Under the pieces are notes generated by a model that was not told where the DNA came from, searched no databases, and was given only the letters and a program-made list of their open reading frames with translations. A program made the translations under genes and the position numbers. DNA of 7,214 nucleotides. Source: Verrucomicrobia bacterium UBA3750. Its GTDB lineage: Bacteria > Verrucomicrobiota > Kiritimatiellia > RFP12 > UBA1067. The stretch covers positions 1-7,214 of the forward strand of contig DFGM01000041.1 in NCBI GenBank assembly GCA_002371755.1. The letters run 5' to 3'. Of the stretch, positions 1-5,688 are shown piece by piece (within the stretch, counting starts at the first letter, position 1; the number at the start of each line of letters is the position of its first letter).

Positions 1-925
1 TCGTGCGCTTCATGAGCGACTGGCCCGTCTTCGGGTCGGTGATTTCGGGAAACTCCTTCAGGGTCTCCACCACCTCGCCCGCACGCTCGCCGCACGCGGC
101 GGAAATTACTACGTCCACCTTCGCATAGCGCGCCGTCGTCTGCTGAAGCACCGTCTTTCCCGCGCCGAAAGGTCCGGGGATGCAGTAGGTGCCGCCCACG
201 GCCACGGGGAAGAACGTGTCGATGGTGCGCACCGTCGTCTCGAGAGTCTCGGTGGGTGCGAGACGCTCGGCAAAACACTTGATTGGCACTTTCACGGGCC
301 AGCGCTGCATCATCTGCACCTTGAGTTCCTTGCCTGAAGCGTCGGCGAGCGTCGCGATATCATCGACGACCGTGTAGTCGCCGGCGGGAGCGATAGACTT
401 GAGAGTCCATACGCCGCGCAAGGCGAAAGGAGCCATGATCTTGTGGCCGGGCATGGTCTTGTTGTCGAAAATGCCTTCCGTGACCCAGCCGAGCGTCTCG
501 CCTGCGGTAATCCTCGCGCCCGGCGTGGCCGTTGGATGAAAATCCCACTTCCTGTCGCGCGGAAGGCCGGGCAGATACATGCCGCGCTGAAGAAAGTAGC
601 CGGAATCCTTCGAAATCTTTTCCGCCTCCTTCGCTAGATCTGCAAGCGGATTCTGGAGTCCGTCGTAGACCTGAGCGAGCATGCCGGGGCCGAGCTCGGC
701 CGCAAGAAGCTCGCCCGAGAACTCCACCTTGTCGCCCACGGCGAGGTCGGTCGTCGCGTCGAACACCTGCATATCGGCTTTCTCGCCGCGTACGCGCACG
801 ATTTCCGCCATGAGACGCTTGTCGCCAAGTAGCGCATACCCCACCTCGTTCTGGGCTACCGCGCCCTCGAACTTGACGGTGATCATGTTGCCGTTTACCG
901 TAACGATGCTTCCTGTTGCTGTCAT
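1..925 (-). CDS. atpA: V/A-type ATPase catalytic subunit A, 3' end outside window
   Basis: This is the N-terminal 308 residues of the catalytic A subunit of a V/A-type proton or sodium ATPase, the cytoplasmic ATP-hydrolysing or ATP-synthesising subunit that alternates with B in the V1/A1 head. The N-terminal beta-barrel is followed by the bulge (non-homologous) region typical of A subunits (LGPGMLAQVYDGLQNPL near residues 93-109). The Walker A loop GPFGAGKT is at residues 251-258, and the GER motif with the presumed catalytic glutamate is at residue 280 (CGERAGEVVETL). Family members have roughly 580-600 residues, so about half is missing, cut by the window edge rather than by mutation. The start is the ATG at 925, five bases after the stop of the DUF2764 gene. 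No Shine-Dalgarno sequence precedes it, because the leader is a heptamer repeat reading CTCCT, so translation is probably coupled to the upstream gene. The sequence style resembles chlamydial and other PVC-group A subunits. The product call is secure. Confidence 0.96.
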   Translation of the reverse strand, partial: MTATGSIVTVNGNMITVKFEGAVAQNEVGYALLGDKRLMAEIVRVRGEKADMQVFDATTDLAVGDKVEFSGELLAAELGPGMLAQVYDGLQNPLADLAKEAEKISKDSGYFLQRGMYLPGLPRDRKWDFHPTATPGARITAGETLGWVTEGIFDNKTMPGHKIMAPFALRGVWTLKSIAPAGDYTVVDDIATLADASGKELKVQMMQRWPVKVPIKCFAERLAPTETLETTVRTIDTFFPVAVGGTYCIPGPFGAGKTVLQQTTARYAKVDVVISAACGERAGEVVETLKEFPEITDPKTGQSLMKRT

Positions 926-960
926 AGGAGTTAGGAGTTGAGAGTTGGGGGTTGGGAGTC
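926..960. repeat. Heptanucleotide short tandem repeat, five units
   Basis: On the plus strand, five consecutive 7-base units run without gaps: AGGAGTT at 926 and again at 933, GAGAGTT at 940, GGGGGTT at 947 and GGGAGTC at 954. The minus-strand consensus is AACTCCY. The array starts directly upstream of the atpA ATG and ends inside the DUF2764 coding region, where it encodes residues 146-154 and the TAA stop. It resembles the degenerate intergenic heptamer repeats (STRR type) known from cyanobacteria and some other bacteria. The period is seen directly; any function is unknown. Confidence 0.85.
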
Positions 961-1395
961 GATTATGGAATCGAAGATGGCTTCGCCCTTGTCGCACGAG
1001 ATTGCGGCGCGCTTGATGGCGATGTCGAGCCTGATGGAATATGCCGCAAGAGCGCCATCGCCAAGCGGAGTGGCCGGGGGAACGAGCTCGCCTGCGGCAT
1101 CCCACCAGACGCGGTCGAGCATCTCGTCGCGCTTGGCGACGTCCTTTTCCTGGAAGCACGCCTCTATGCGCGATTCCCAGTAGATGGAACAGCCGTCGGC
1201 GTGGCGCAAATACTTCTCCGCGCCGCCGCGGCACGATGCCATGGCGTTGCGCAGCTGCGTCTCCAGGTCGCGCCACTTTTCGAGCGGCTTTGCAATCCTG
1301 TGCGCCGCGAGCTCGTCGAACTTCTCGCGCGACAGGGCGGGCTTTTCGCCGAACGCTAGCGGCGGGAGGGAAGCGACTATGTAATCCGTCGTCAT
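931..1395 (-). CDS. DUF2764 family protein of the V-type ATPase operon
   Basis: This 154-residue soluble protein lies between subunits E and A. The N-terminal stretch YIVASLPPLAFGE (residues 5-17), the KWRDLETQLRN segment (40-50) and the C-terminal LAAYSIRLDIAIKRA segment (116-130) match my recollection of DUF2764 proteins, which sit at this place in bacterial V-ATPase operons; chlamydial CT309 occupies the same slot. No enzymatic motif, signal peptide or membrane segment is visible. Its position suggests a stator or central-stalk role replacing the missing C subunit, but that is inference. The ATG at 1395 overlaps the subunit E stop as ATGA, and AAGGG about four to five bases upstream serves as a ribosome binding site. 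The last nine residues (DSQPPTLNS) come from a heptamer repeat and are probably not part of the folded domain. It is shorter than many DUF2764 members I recall. Confidence 0.82.
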   Translation of the reverse strand: MTTDYIVASLPPLAFGEKPALSREKFDELAAHRIAKPLEKWRDLETQLRNAMASCRGGAEKYLRHADGCSIYWESRIEACFQEKDVAKRDEMLDRVWWDAAGELVPPATPLGDGALAAYSIRLDIAIKRAAISCDKGEAIFDSIIDSQPPTLNS

Positions 1396-1976
1396 TTCGT
1401 TCCCTTGACCAGTGCCGCAAGTTCCGGCCTCAGCCGGCGGGAAAGCTCGTTTGCAACGACGTCGGCCGTGAATGCGTGCTCCACCCTGCCGCCGTCAAGC
1501 TTCACGGTGAAACCCTTGCCGAGCGCTTCGTCCATGGTCACGGTCACGTTCTTTTGCGCGGCGAGGGCGGCTTTCAGCGACGAGACGAGCTTGGCCGAAG
1601 CAGATACTTCCACATCGCCTGTCGAGACAAACTCCTCGACCGCGCCCTTTGCGAGCTTTGCGAGAGTCTCGCCATCCCCAAGCGCCTTCTCGACATTCTC
1701 GGCAAGGAGGCGGGTGAGAAGCTTCGTCACGGCGTCCTCAACCTCGAGCACGGTATCGCGAGCGGCCTGGCGAATGGTTTCTGCCGCGCGCTCTGCACTC
1801 TCGTTCGCACTCTTCTCGGCGGCCGCTTTCAACGCTTCCGCCTCCGCCTTCGCATCCGAAACAAGCTTTGCGGCTTCTCTCCTGGCCGCTTCGGTTATGG
1901 CCGACGCCTCCGCACGCGCCTTTTCAACACCCTCGCGGTTTATCTTCTCCAAGAGACTCTGCAGGTCTTCGGTCAT
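1392..1976 (-). CDS. atpE: V/A-type ATPase subunit E (peripheral stalk)
   Basis: This 194-residue subunit E is a peripheral-stalk protein that links the A/B head to the membrane part and resists rotor torque. Roughly residues 1-95 form a long Ala/Glu/Lys/Arg-rich helix with coiled-coil character (for example EAARREAAKLVSDAKAEAEA). The C-terminal globular part carries the segment GFTVKLDGGRVEHAFT near residues 155-170, as in other bacterial E subunits, which grips the head. The length is normal for the family. I chose the ATG at 1976 over the longer frame opening at 2012 for two reasons: GGAGG lies eight bases upstream, and a promoter-predicted transcript start near 2004 would exclude the earlier codon. 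It is the first gene of the ATPase operon and its stop overlaps the next start by four bases. The name follows V-ATPase usage (also ntpE) and should not be confused with the F-type c subunit called atpE. Confidence 0.92.
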   Translation of the reverse strand: MTEDLQSLLEKINREGVEKARAEASAITEAARREAAKLVSDAKAEAEALKAAAEKSANESAERAAETIRQAARDTVLEVEDAVTKLLTRLLAENVEKALGDGETLAKLAKGAVEEFVSTGDVEVSASAKLVSSLKAALAAQKNVTVTMDEALGKGFTVKLDGGRVEHAFTADVVANELSRRLRPELAALVKGTK

Positions 1977-1984
1977 GTTCAATT

Positions 1985-1989
1985 CCTCC
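1985..1989 (-). promoter_or_regulatory. Strong Shine-Dalgarno site of subunit E gene
   Basis: GGAGG on the minus strand lies eight bases before the ATG at 1976. This fixes the start of subunit E, and it contrasts with atpA two genes later, which has no such site. Confidence 0.85.
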
Positions 1990-2010
1990 ATAAGACGATT
2001 ATCGCCACAC

Positions 2011-2040
2011 ATTATACCGCTTTTGCGGGTGCGAAGTCAA
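2011..2040 (-). promoter_or_regulatory. Sigma-70-type promoter of the V-ATPase operon
   Basis: On the minus strand a TTGACT -35 hexamer (2040-2035) and a perfect TATAAT -10 hexamer (2016-2011) are separated by 18 bases. The -35 box overlaps the TGA stop of the preceding symporter gene. A transcript start near 2004 would give a leader of about 28 bases containing the GGAGG ribosome binding site. The spacer holds a small inverted repeat, CCGC-AAAA-GCGG at 2017-2028. This is by far the best promoter-like sequence I see in the window, and it marks the boundary between the gyrA-side chain and the ATPase operon. The hexamers are seen directly; activity is inferred. Confidence 0.82.
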
Positions 2041-3017
2041 GTGTATTTTGAAGAGCCGGGTGCCCGGCGAAGGGAGTCCAGAAAGTTGAATACGCCTGCC
2101 ATGAGTGCGCCCGAGACGGAATGCCAGACGCACGAGACGGCGGCGGCGACTGCCGCTTCGGGGAAAAGCGGAAAGTGTCGAGATGCAAGCACGGTCGCAA
2201 GCCCGGCGTTCTGCATGCCTACCTCGATGGATATGGTGCGACGCTTGGGTGCGGAGAAGCGCACCGCCACCCCGGTTAGATACCCCAGAGCGTAGCCGAG
2301 GGAATTGTGCAGGAATACGGCCGCAAAGGCTACCGCGCCCGCCTTGGCGAAGTTGCACCCTTGCGCAGACACAACCCCGCCGACTATCGCGGCAAGCGCC
2401 ATAACCGCTACGCCCGGCATCACCTTCATCGCCTCGCGATAGCCTTTCTTCTCTCCAAAAAGCGCGTTCAGCCCGAATCCGGCCGCGACCGGGACTATCG
2501 TCACGAAGAGTATGCTCTTGAACATCCCCGCCGCATCCACTTCCACCGCCTCTCCGGCAAGCCACATCATGAGAAGCGGCGTCGCCACCGGCGCGGCGAG
2601 CGTAGATAGCGACGTCATGCCCACCGAGAACGCCACGTCGCCCTTGCACAGAAAGCTCATGATGTTGGATGACACCCCTCCCGGACAGCACCCCACGAGT
2701 ATCAGCCCCGCCCCCACTGCTTTCGGAAGCCCCATCACATGCACCAAAGACCACGCGACGAGCGGCATGATGGTGAACTGCGCAAGTGCTCCTATGAGCA
2801 TATCCCACGGCCGCCTTGCCAGAATCCTGAAGTCCTCCGCCTTCAGCGTCATACCCATGGAAAGCATGATGAGGCCGAGAATCGCGGTTTGCGTATCGCC
2901 GCGCACCCACGAGAAAGTGCCAGGCGCGAAGAACGTCCACACCGCCACCGCGCCCACGAAAAGAGGCGTCCATTTCGCAAGCCATGCGGAAATCGCTTGA
3001 AGTATCTTGAGTGTCAT
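2037..3017 (-). CDS. Bile acid:sodium symporter (BASS) family transporter
   Basis: This 326-residue inner-membrane protein has about nine to ten hydrophobic segments, normal for BASS/ASBT-fold transporters, which import organic anions with sodium. The diagnostic segments are GCCPGGVSSN (residues 109-118) and ISIEVGMQNAGLA (262-274). By analogy with the Neisseria ASBT structure, Q80, S117, N118, E265 and Q269 fall where the sodium ligands are expected, so the transporter appears intact. The substrate cannot be read from sequence; bacterial members move bile acids, pantoate, 2-keto acids and others. The ATG at 3017 overlaps the rsmI stop as ATGA, with AAGGAG at 3029-3034 eleven bases upstream. 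A longer open frame reaching to 3215 runs inside rsmI and is rejected as a start. It is the last gene of the gyrA-side chain; its stop codon lies inside the -35 box of the ATPase promoter. Confidence 0.93.
   Translation of the reverse strand: MTLKILQAISAWLAKWTPLFVGAVAVWTFFAPGTFSWVRGDTQTAILGLIMLSMGMTLKAEDFRILARRPWDMLIGALAQFTIMPLVAWSLVHVMGLPKAVGAGLILVGCCPGGVSSNIMSFLCKGDVAFSVGMTSLSTLAAPVATPLLMMWLAGEAVEVDAAGMFKSILFVTIVPVAAGFGLNALFGEKKGYREAMKVMPGVAVMALAAIVGGVVSAQGCNFAKAGAVAFAAVFLHNSLGYALGYLTGVAVRFSAPKRRTISIEVGMQNAGLATVLASRHFPLFPEAAVAAAVSCVWHSVSGALMAGVFNFLDSLRRAPGSSKYT
2055..2068 (-). terminator. Weak terminator-like hairpin at symporter gene end
   Basis: A perfect inverted repeat, GCCGGG-CA-CCCGGC, lies in the last codons of the symporter gene (effectively five base pairs with a four-base loop). 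It is followed on the minus strand by TCTTC rather than a proper T run, and the stop codon is about 16 bases further on. It is the only hairpin near the end of the upstream gene chain. It could slow polymerase, but it may equally be a chance product of GC-rich coding sequence. Confidence 0.2.
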
Positions 3018-3763
3018 TCGCTTTTCATCTCCTTTTCGGCGGCGACGCCATGGGCGGAATCGCCGTTGGGTTCGTGATTGTGCATGAACTTCGGGTTGGA
3101 GCCGGCGATGGCGAGCACGAGCTCCCCTTTCACCTTCCGCCCCTTGAACTCCTCCAAAAGTCCGGAAAGATAGCCTCTGTGGACTCTTTCGTGCAATTTC
3201 GTAAGTTCCAGGCAAACTGCGGCTTCTCGGTCGCCAAGTACATCCAACGCCGCCTCCAGGGTGGCGGCTATGCGGAAAGGCGATTCGAAACAGATTAGAG
3301 TATGCTCCTTGTCCTTGTCCTCGGCGAACCAGTTTCTGATGGCGCCGGGTCCGCGCGGAGGGAAGCCTCGGAAAGTAAAGGAACTGGTGGGCAGTGCGCT
3401 CAATAGTAGCGCCACATTCACCGCACTCGCCCCCGGAATGACGTCGTATGGCACATCTTCACTCGCACAGAGCCTCAGCAGCCTGTATCCCGGGTCTGAA
3501 ATGCCGGGGTAGCCGCCATCCGAGCAAAGCACCACCTCCTTGCCTTCATGTGCCAGTTCCACCACCTTTCGGGAGATCTTCTCCTCGTTTCCCTGCCTGT
3601 AGGAGAACATCTGCGCGGGGCGGGGGATTCCAAAGTGCGCAAGAAGCTGCCAAGTGCGTCTCGTATCCTCGCAAGCAATGGCTTCGGCGGCGCGAAACGC
3701 GGCCAAAGCGCGCGGTGAAAGATCTTCCAGATTGCCTATGGGCGTGGCGACTACGTGCAGCAT
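3014..3763 (-). CDS. rsmI: 16S rRNA 2'-O-methyltransferase RsmI
   Basis: RsmI uses S-adenosylmethionine to 2'-O-methylate C1402 of 16S rRNA in the decoding centre, working on assembled 30S subunits. The protein has the tetrapyrrole-methylase (SPOUT-unrelated, class III) fold. Its conserved blocks appear in order: VATPIGNLED (residues 5-14), CEDTRRT (31-37), SDGGYPGISDPG (81-92), IPGASAV (109-115), FESPFR (159-164), ELTKLHE (186-192) and KGELVLAIAG (212-221). The common form of the glycine-rich block is SDAGTPGISDPG, so it carries Ala-to-Gly and Thr-to-Tyr changes here. At 249 residues it is shorter than the 286-residue E. coli protein, and its polar tail (about 223-249) lacks the usual C-terminal extension. 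The ATG at 3763 begins the canonical MLHVVATPIGN start, with a modest AAGGGAA upstream. It lies 27 bases after the radical SAM gene and overlaps the symporter gene by four bases. Confidence 0.95.
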   Translation of the reverse strand: MLHVVATPIGNLEDLSPRALAAFRAAEAIACEDTRRTWQLLAHFGIPRPAQMFSYRQGNEEKISRKVVELAHEGKEVVLCSDGGYPGISDPGYRLLRLCASEDVPYDVIPGASAVNVALLLSALPTSSFTFRGFPPRGPGAIRNWFAEDKDKEHTLICFESPFRIAATLEAALDVLGDREAAVCLELTKLHERVHRGYLSGLLEEFKGRKVKGELVLAIAGSNPKFMHNHEPNGDSAHGVAAEKEMKSE

Positions 3764-3790
3764 GGCGTTTCCCTTTCTCTTCTAAAGCCG

Positions 3791-4660
3791 TTATCCGACG
3801 CTTCCATGATCAGGGGGCATGTTCTCTCCGAGGAGCGCCAACTTTGGGTCGGCAGATGCGTAATCCTGTATCCAGCCATTGCCGAAGCCTAGAAAATCTG
3901 CGGCCTCGGTCACGCTTTCATACTCGTCGTGCGTCACGGTGCGGTCAAGAGGCGGCATCCCTAAAGCCAAATACGCGGGCGTATACTGACTCATTACGGA
4001 GATTGCGACATCGTTCGAGACCTCGCTTGCCAGCCAGGCGAGGTTCTCAATCGCCTCGTCGGCATGACCGGGAATTACGAGAATGCGGACGATGAGTTTC
4101 GTGTTCCTCGCCGCCCATTTTACGGCTTCGCGCGCGGCTTCAACATATCCAGGAGCCGCCGAGAGGCGCCTGGCGGTATCGTCCTTCGCATATCTCAGGT
4201 CGAACAGCGCCCAATCGCACAAGTTCCGATATCTTTCGAGCGTCTCCACCCGCTCATAGCCGGAGGAGTTCCAGACGAACGGCAACGCGACGCCCTCTTC
4301 CTTCAATATGCCCGCCGACTCCTCTATATAAGGAAGATAGGGAGTGGGCGAAACGAGGTTCCAGTTTTCCACCTTGTCCTTGACTGCCAAATCGCGCATT
4401 ATCCCTGCGAGTTCCCGGACGGTCTTATCCTCCCCGCCGCCACGCCAAGACCATGGAGAGTTCTGGCAATAGACGCACTTCATCGTGCAGCGGGAGAAAA
4501 AGATGCATCCCGAGCCGTGTTTGCCCGTGAGCGGAGGTTCTTCGCCGAAATGGGGACCCCAGCGAAAGACGCGTGGGACGGCGCCTGCGCCGCAAAACCC
4601 GCGCCTCGCCTCCCTATCCACGGCACACCGCCGCGGGCAAAGCTCGCAGACAAAACTCAT
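3791..4660 (-). CDS. Radical SAM protein, PflX-like (COG1313 type)
   Basis: This 289-residue radical SAM enzyme has the cluster-binding motif C58-x3-C62-x2-C65 (CTMKCVYCQN), which holds a [4Fe-4S] cluster that cleaves S-adenosylmethionine to a 5'-deoxyadenosyl radical. An N-terminal cysteine set (C5, C8, C12, C23, in CELCPRRCAVDREARRGFCG) precedes it, and GSGCIFFSRC leads into the motif. This arrangement is typical of the uncharacterised PflX/COG1313 branch related to pyruvate formate-lyase activases. The N-terminal cysteines may bind a metal or a second cluster. No glycyl-radical enzyme lies next to it, so a PFL-activase role is not supported by context, and the substrate is unknown. The length is usual for the branch. 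The ATG at 4660 overlaps the stop of the upstream gene as ATGA, suggesting coupled translation. The family call is firm, the function open. Confidence 0.88.
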   Translation of the reverse strand: MSFVCELCPRRCAVDREARRGFCGAGAVPRVFRWGPHFGEEPPLTGKHGSGCIFFSRCTMKCVYCQNSPWSWRGGGEDKTVRELAGIMRDLAVKDKVENWNLVSPTPYLPYIEESAGILKEEGVALPFVWNSSGYERVETLERYRNLCDWALFDLRYAKDDTARRLSAAPGYVEAAREAVKWAARNTKLIVRILVIPGHADEAIENLAWLASEVSNDVAISVMSQYTPAYLALGMPPLDRTVTHDEYESVTEAADFLGFGNGWIQDYASADPKLALLGENMPPDHGSVG

Positions 4661-5688
4661 TTCTTCTTGAGCTTTATCTCAATCGGGACGAAAAGGTCTG
4701 GGTCGGAAGCGCGCCGGACAATCTTGTCGGCATATTCATCCGAGTACCAGCGGTCTGTATCGGTGCGGTCGCGCCTGCCGTTGTAGCGCTGCAGGGCGCG
4801 AGGCCAGCCGTCAAAAAACCCTTTCGGTCTTTCCGCGGCGGGACGCGCCGACGCGCCGAACCCTTTGCGCGAAAGATACTTTATGGCCGCCATCACATTG
4901 TTGGTGACGTTGCCTTCGTTGCGGCGGACGGGTTTCACCAGCCCGACAAGCTCCTTTTCGCGCCCCCAATCGCCGGGAACGTTGACCTGCAAAGGATCTA
5001 CTCCCCACGCCGCCTTGGAGGCAGGCCCGTTCCCGCCAGACTCCTCTATCATGTGGGACTTGACCAGTGCAGGCGTAATGTCCGCGATTTTGGCGGCCTG
5101 CTCGGGATTGCCGCCGCACCAGGCGGCCTTGGCGGCATTGAACTCGTGCACCATCCGGGCGATCAGCGCATCATGCGCCTGGTAGCGGGCATCCTCGAAG
5201 CCGCGGAACACTGGCAAACCGGCGCCGCCAGCGGATTTGCGCGGCGGAGGCATGGCAACAGGCTTTTTCACGCCGGAGCTAAGCGCGGTACGCCTGCCAA
5301 GCGCCTCAAGATACGGCTCGATCACGTGCTTTCGCACGAAGGCTTCGATTACCTTGATTCGGGCAAGTTCCGCATCTGTGACAAAGCGGCGGTCGATGTA
5401 AAGTTCGCCCCAATCGTCGAAAAAGAACTCCCCCAGACCCCCTGTATCTATATTGTATCTAAGAGCTGCCGTGGAAGGCGGCACCTCCGCCCTTCCCTCG
5501 GCCGCCAGCTTCGCCGCGTGCGCCGCTTCACGTCCTCGCGCCTTTTCGGCAATATCGAGCGCCTCCAAGGCAAGCGGTATGCCCTCAAGAAGAGCATCCG
5601 CATCGAAGGAAAGACTCTCCAGGCCTGCATGCGCCAAGCTGCAGACGAAGAGCGCCACCGCGAGAAACGCCTTACTCGCCAGCTTCAT
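4657..5688 (-). CDS. Secreted lytic-transglycosylase-like (SLT-fold) protein
   Basis: This 343-residue protein begins with a classic signal peptide (positive MKLASK, hydrophobic core, AHA cleavage site near residue 21), so it is exported to the periplasm. The middle (about 30-150) has no domain I recognise. The C-terminal part (about 165-325) resembles a soluble lytic transglycosylase fold. ITPALVKSHMIEESGG (residues 204-219) would supply the catalytic glutamate (E215 or E216), WGVDPLQVN (228-236) parallels the family's G-L-M-Q block, and ALQRYNG (298-304) plus WYSDEYADKIV (314-324) parallel the AYNAG and closing tyrosine motifs. It would cleave peptidoglycan glycan strands; phage-type endolysin relatives are an alternative. 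I chose the ATG at 5688 over the frame opening at 5745 because it starts the signal peptide and has GGAAGG just upstream. It overlaps the gyrA end by 17 bases and the radical SAM gene by four. The enzymatic assignment is by pattern only. Confidence 0.68.
   Translation of the reverse strand: MKLASKAFLAVALFVCSLAHAGLESLSFDADALLEGIPLALEALDIAEKARGREAAHAAKLAAEGRAEVPPSTAALRYNIDTGGLGEFFFDDWGELYIDRRFVTDAELARIKVIEAFVRKHVIEPYLEALGRRTALSSGVKKPVAMPPPRKSAGGAGLPVFRGFEDARYQAHDALIARMVHEFNAAKAAWCGGNPEQAAKIADITPALVKSHMIEESGGNGPASKAAWGVDPLQVNVPGDWGREKELVGLVKPVRRNEGNVTNNVMAAIKYLSRKGFGASARPAAERPKGFFDGWPRALQRYNGRRDRTDTDRWYSDEYADKIVRRASDPDLFVPIEIKLKKK

Noticed and set aside
1977..2012. Upstream start for subunit E adding 12 residues
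   Set aside because: There is no ribosome site before it, and it would begin upstream of the predicted transcript start near 2004; the ATG at 1976 has GGAGG at eight bases.
1041..2051. 336-residue plus-strand open frame, with 296-residue frame at 1405-2295
   Set aside because: Both are antisense to subunit E and DUF2764 and low in complexity (Ser/Ala-rich mirror of a coiled coil). They conflict with clear family matches on the minus strand.
1999..2985. 328-residue minus-strand frame overlapping the symporter gene
   Set aside because: It is an alternative frame of the symporter gene, full of Arg/Gly/His with no motif; the BASS frame is unambiguous.
3018..3215. N-terminal extension of the symporter into rsmI
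   Set aside because: The added residues are charged and lie out of frame inside rsmI; the ATGA junction at 3014-3017 and the normal family length favour the shorter start.
3764..3790. Possible promoter between the radical SAM gene and rsmI
   Set aside because: Only 27 bases; no recognisable -10 or -35 pair was found, so rsmI is taken as part of the same chain.
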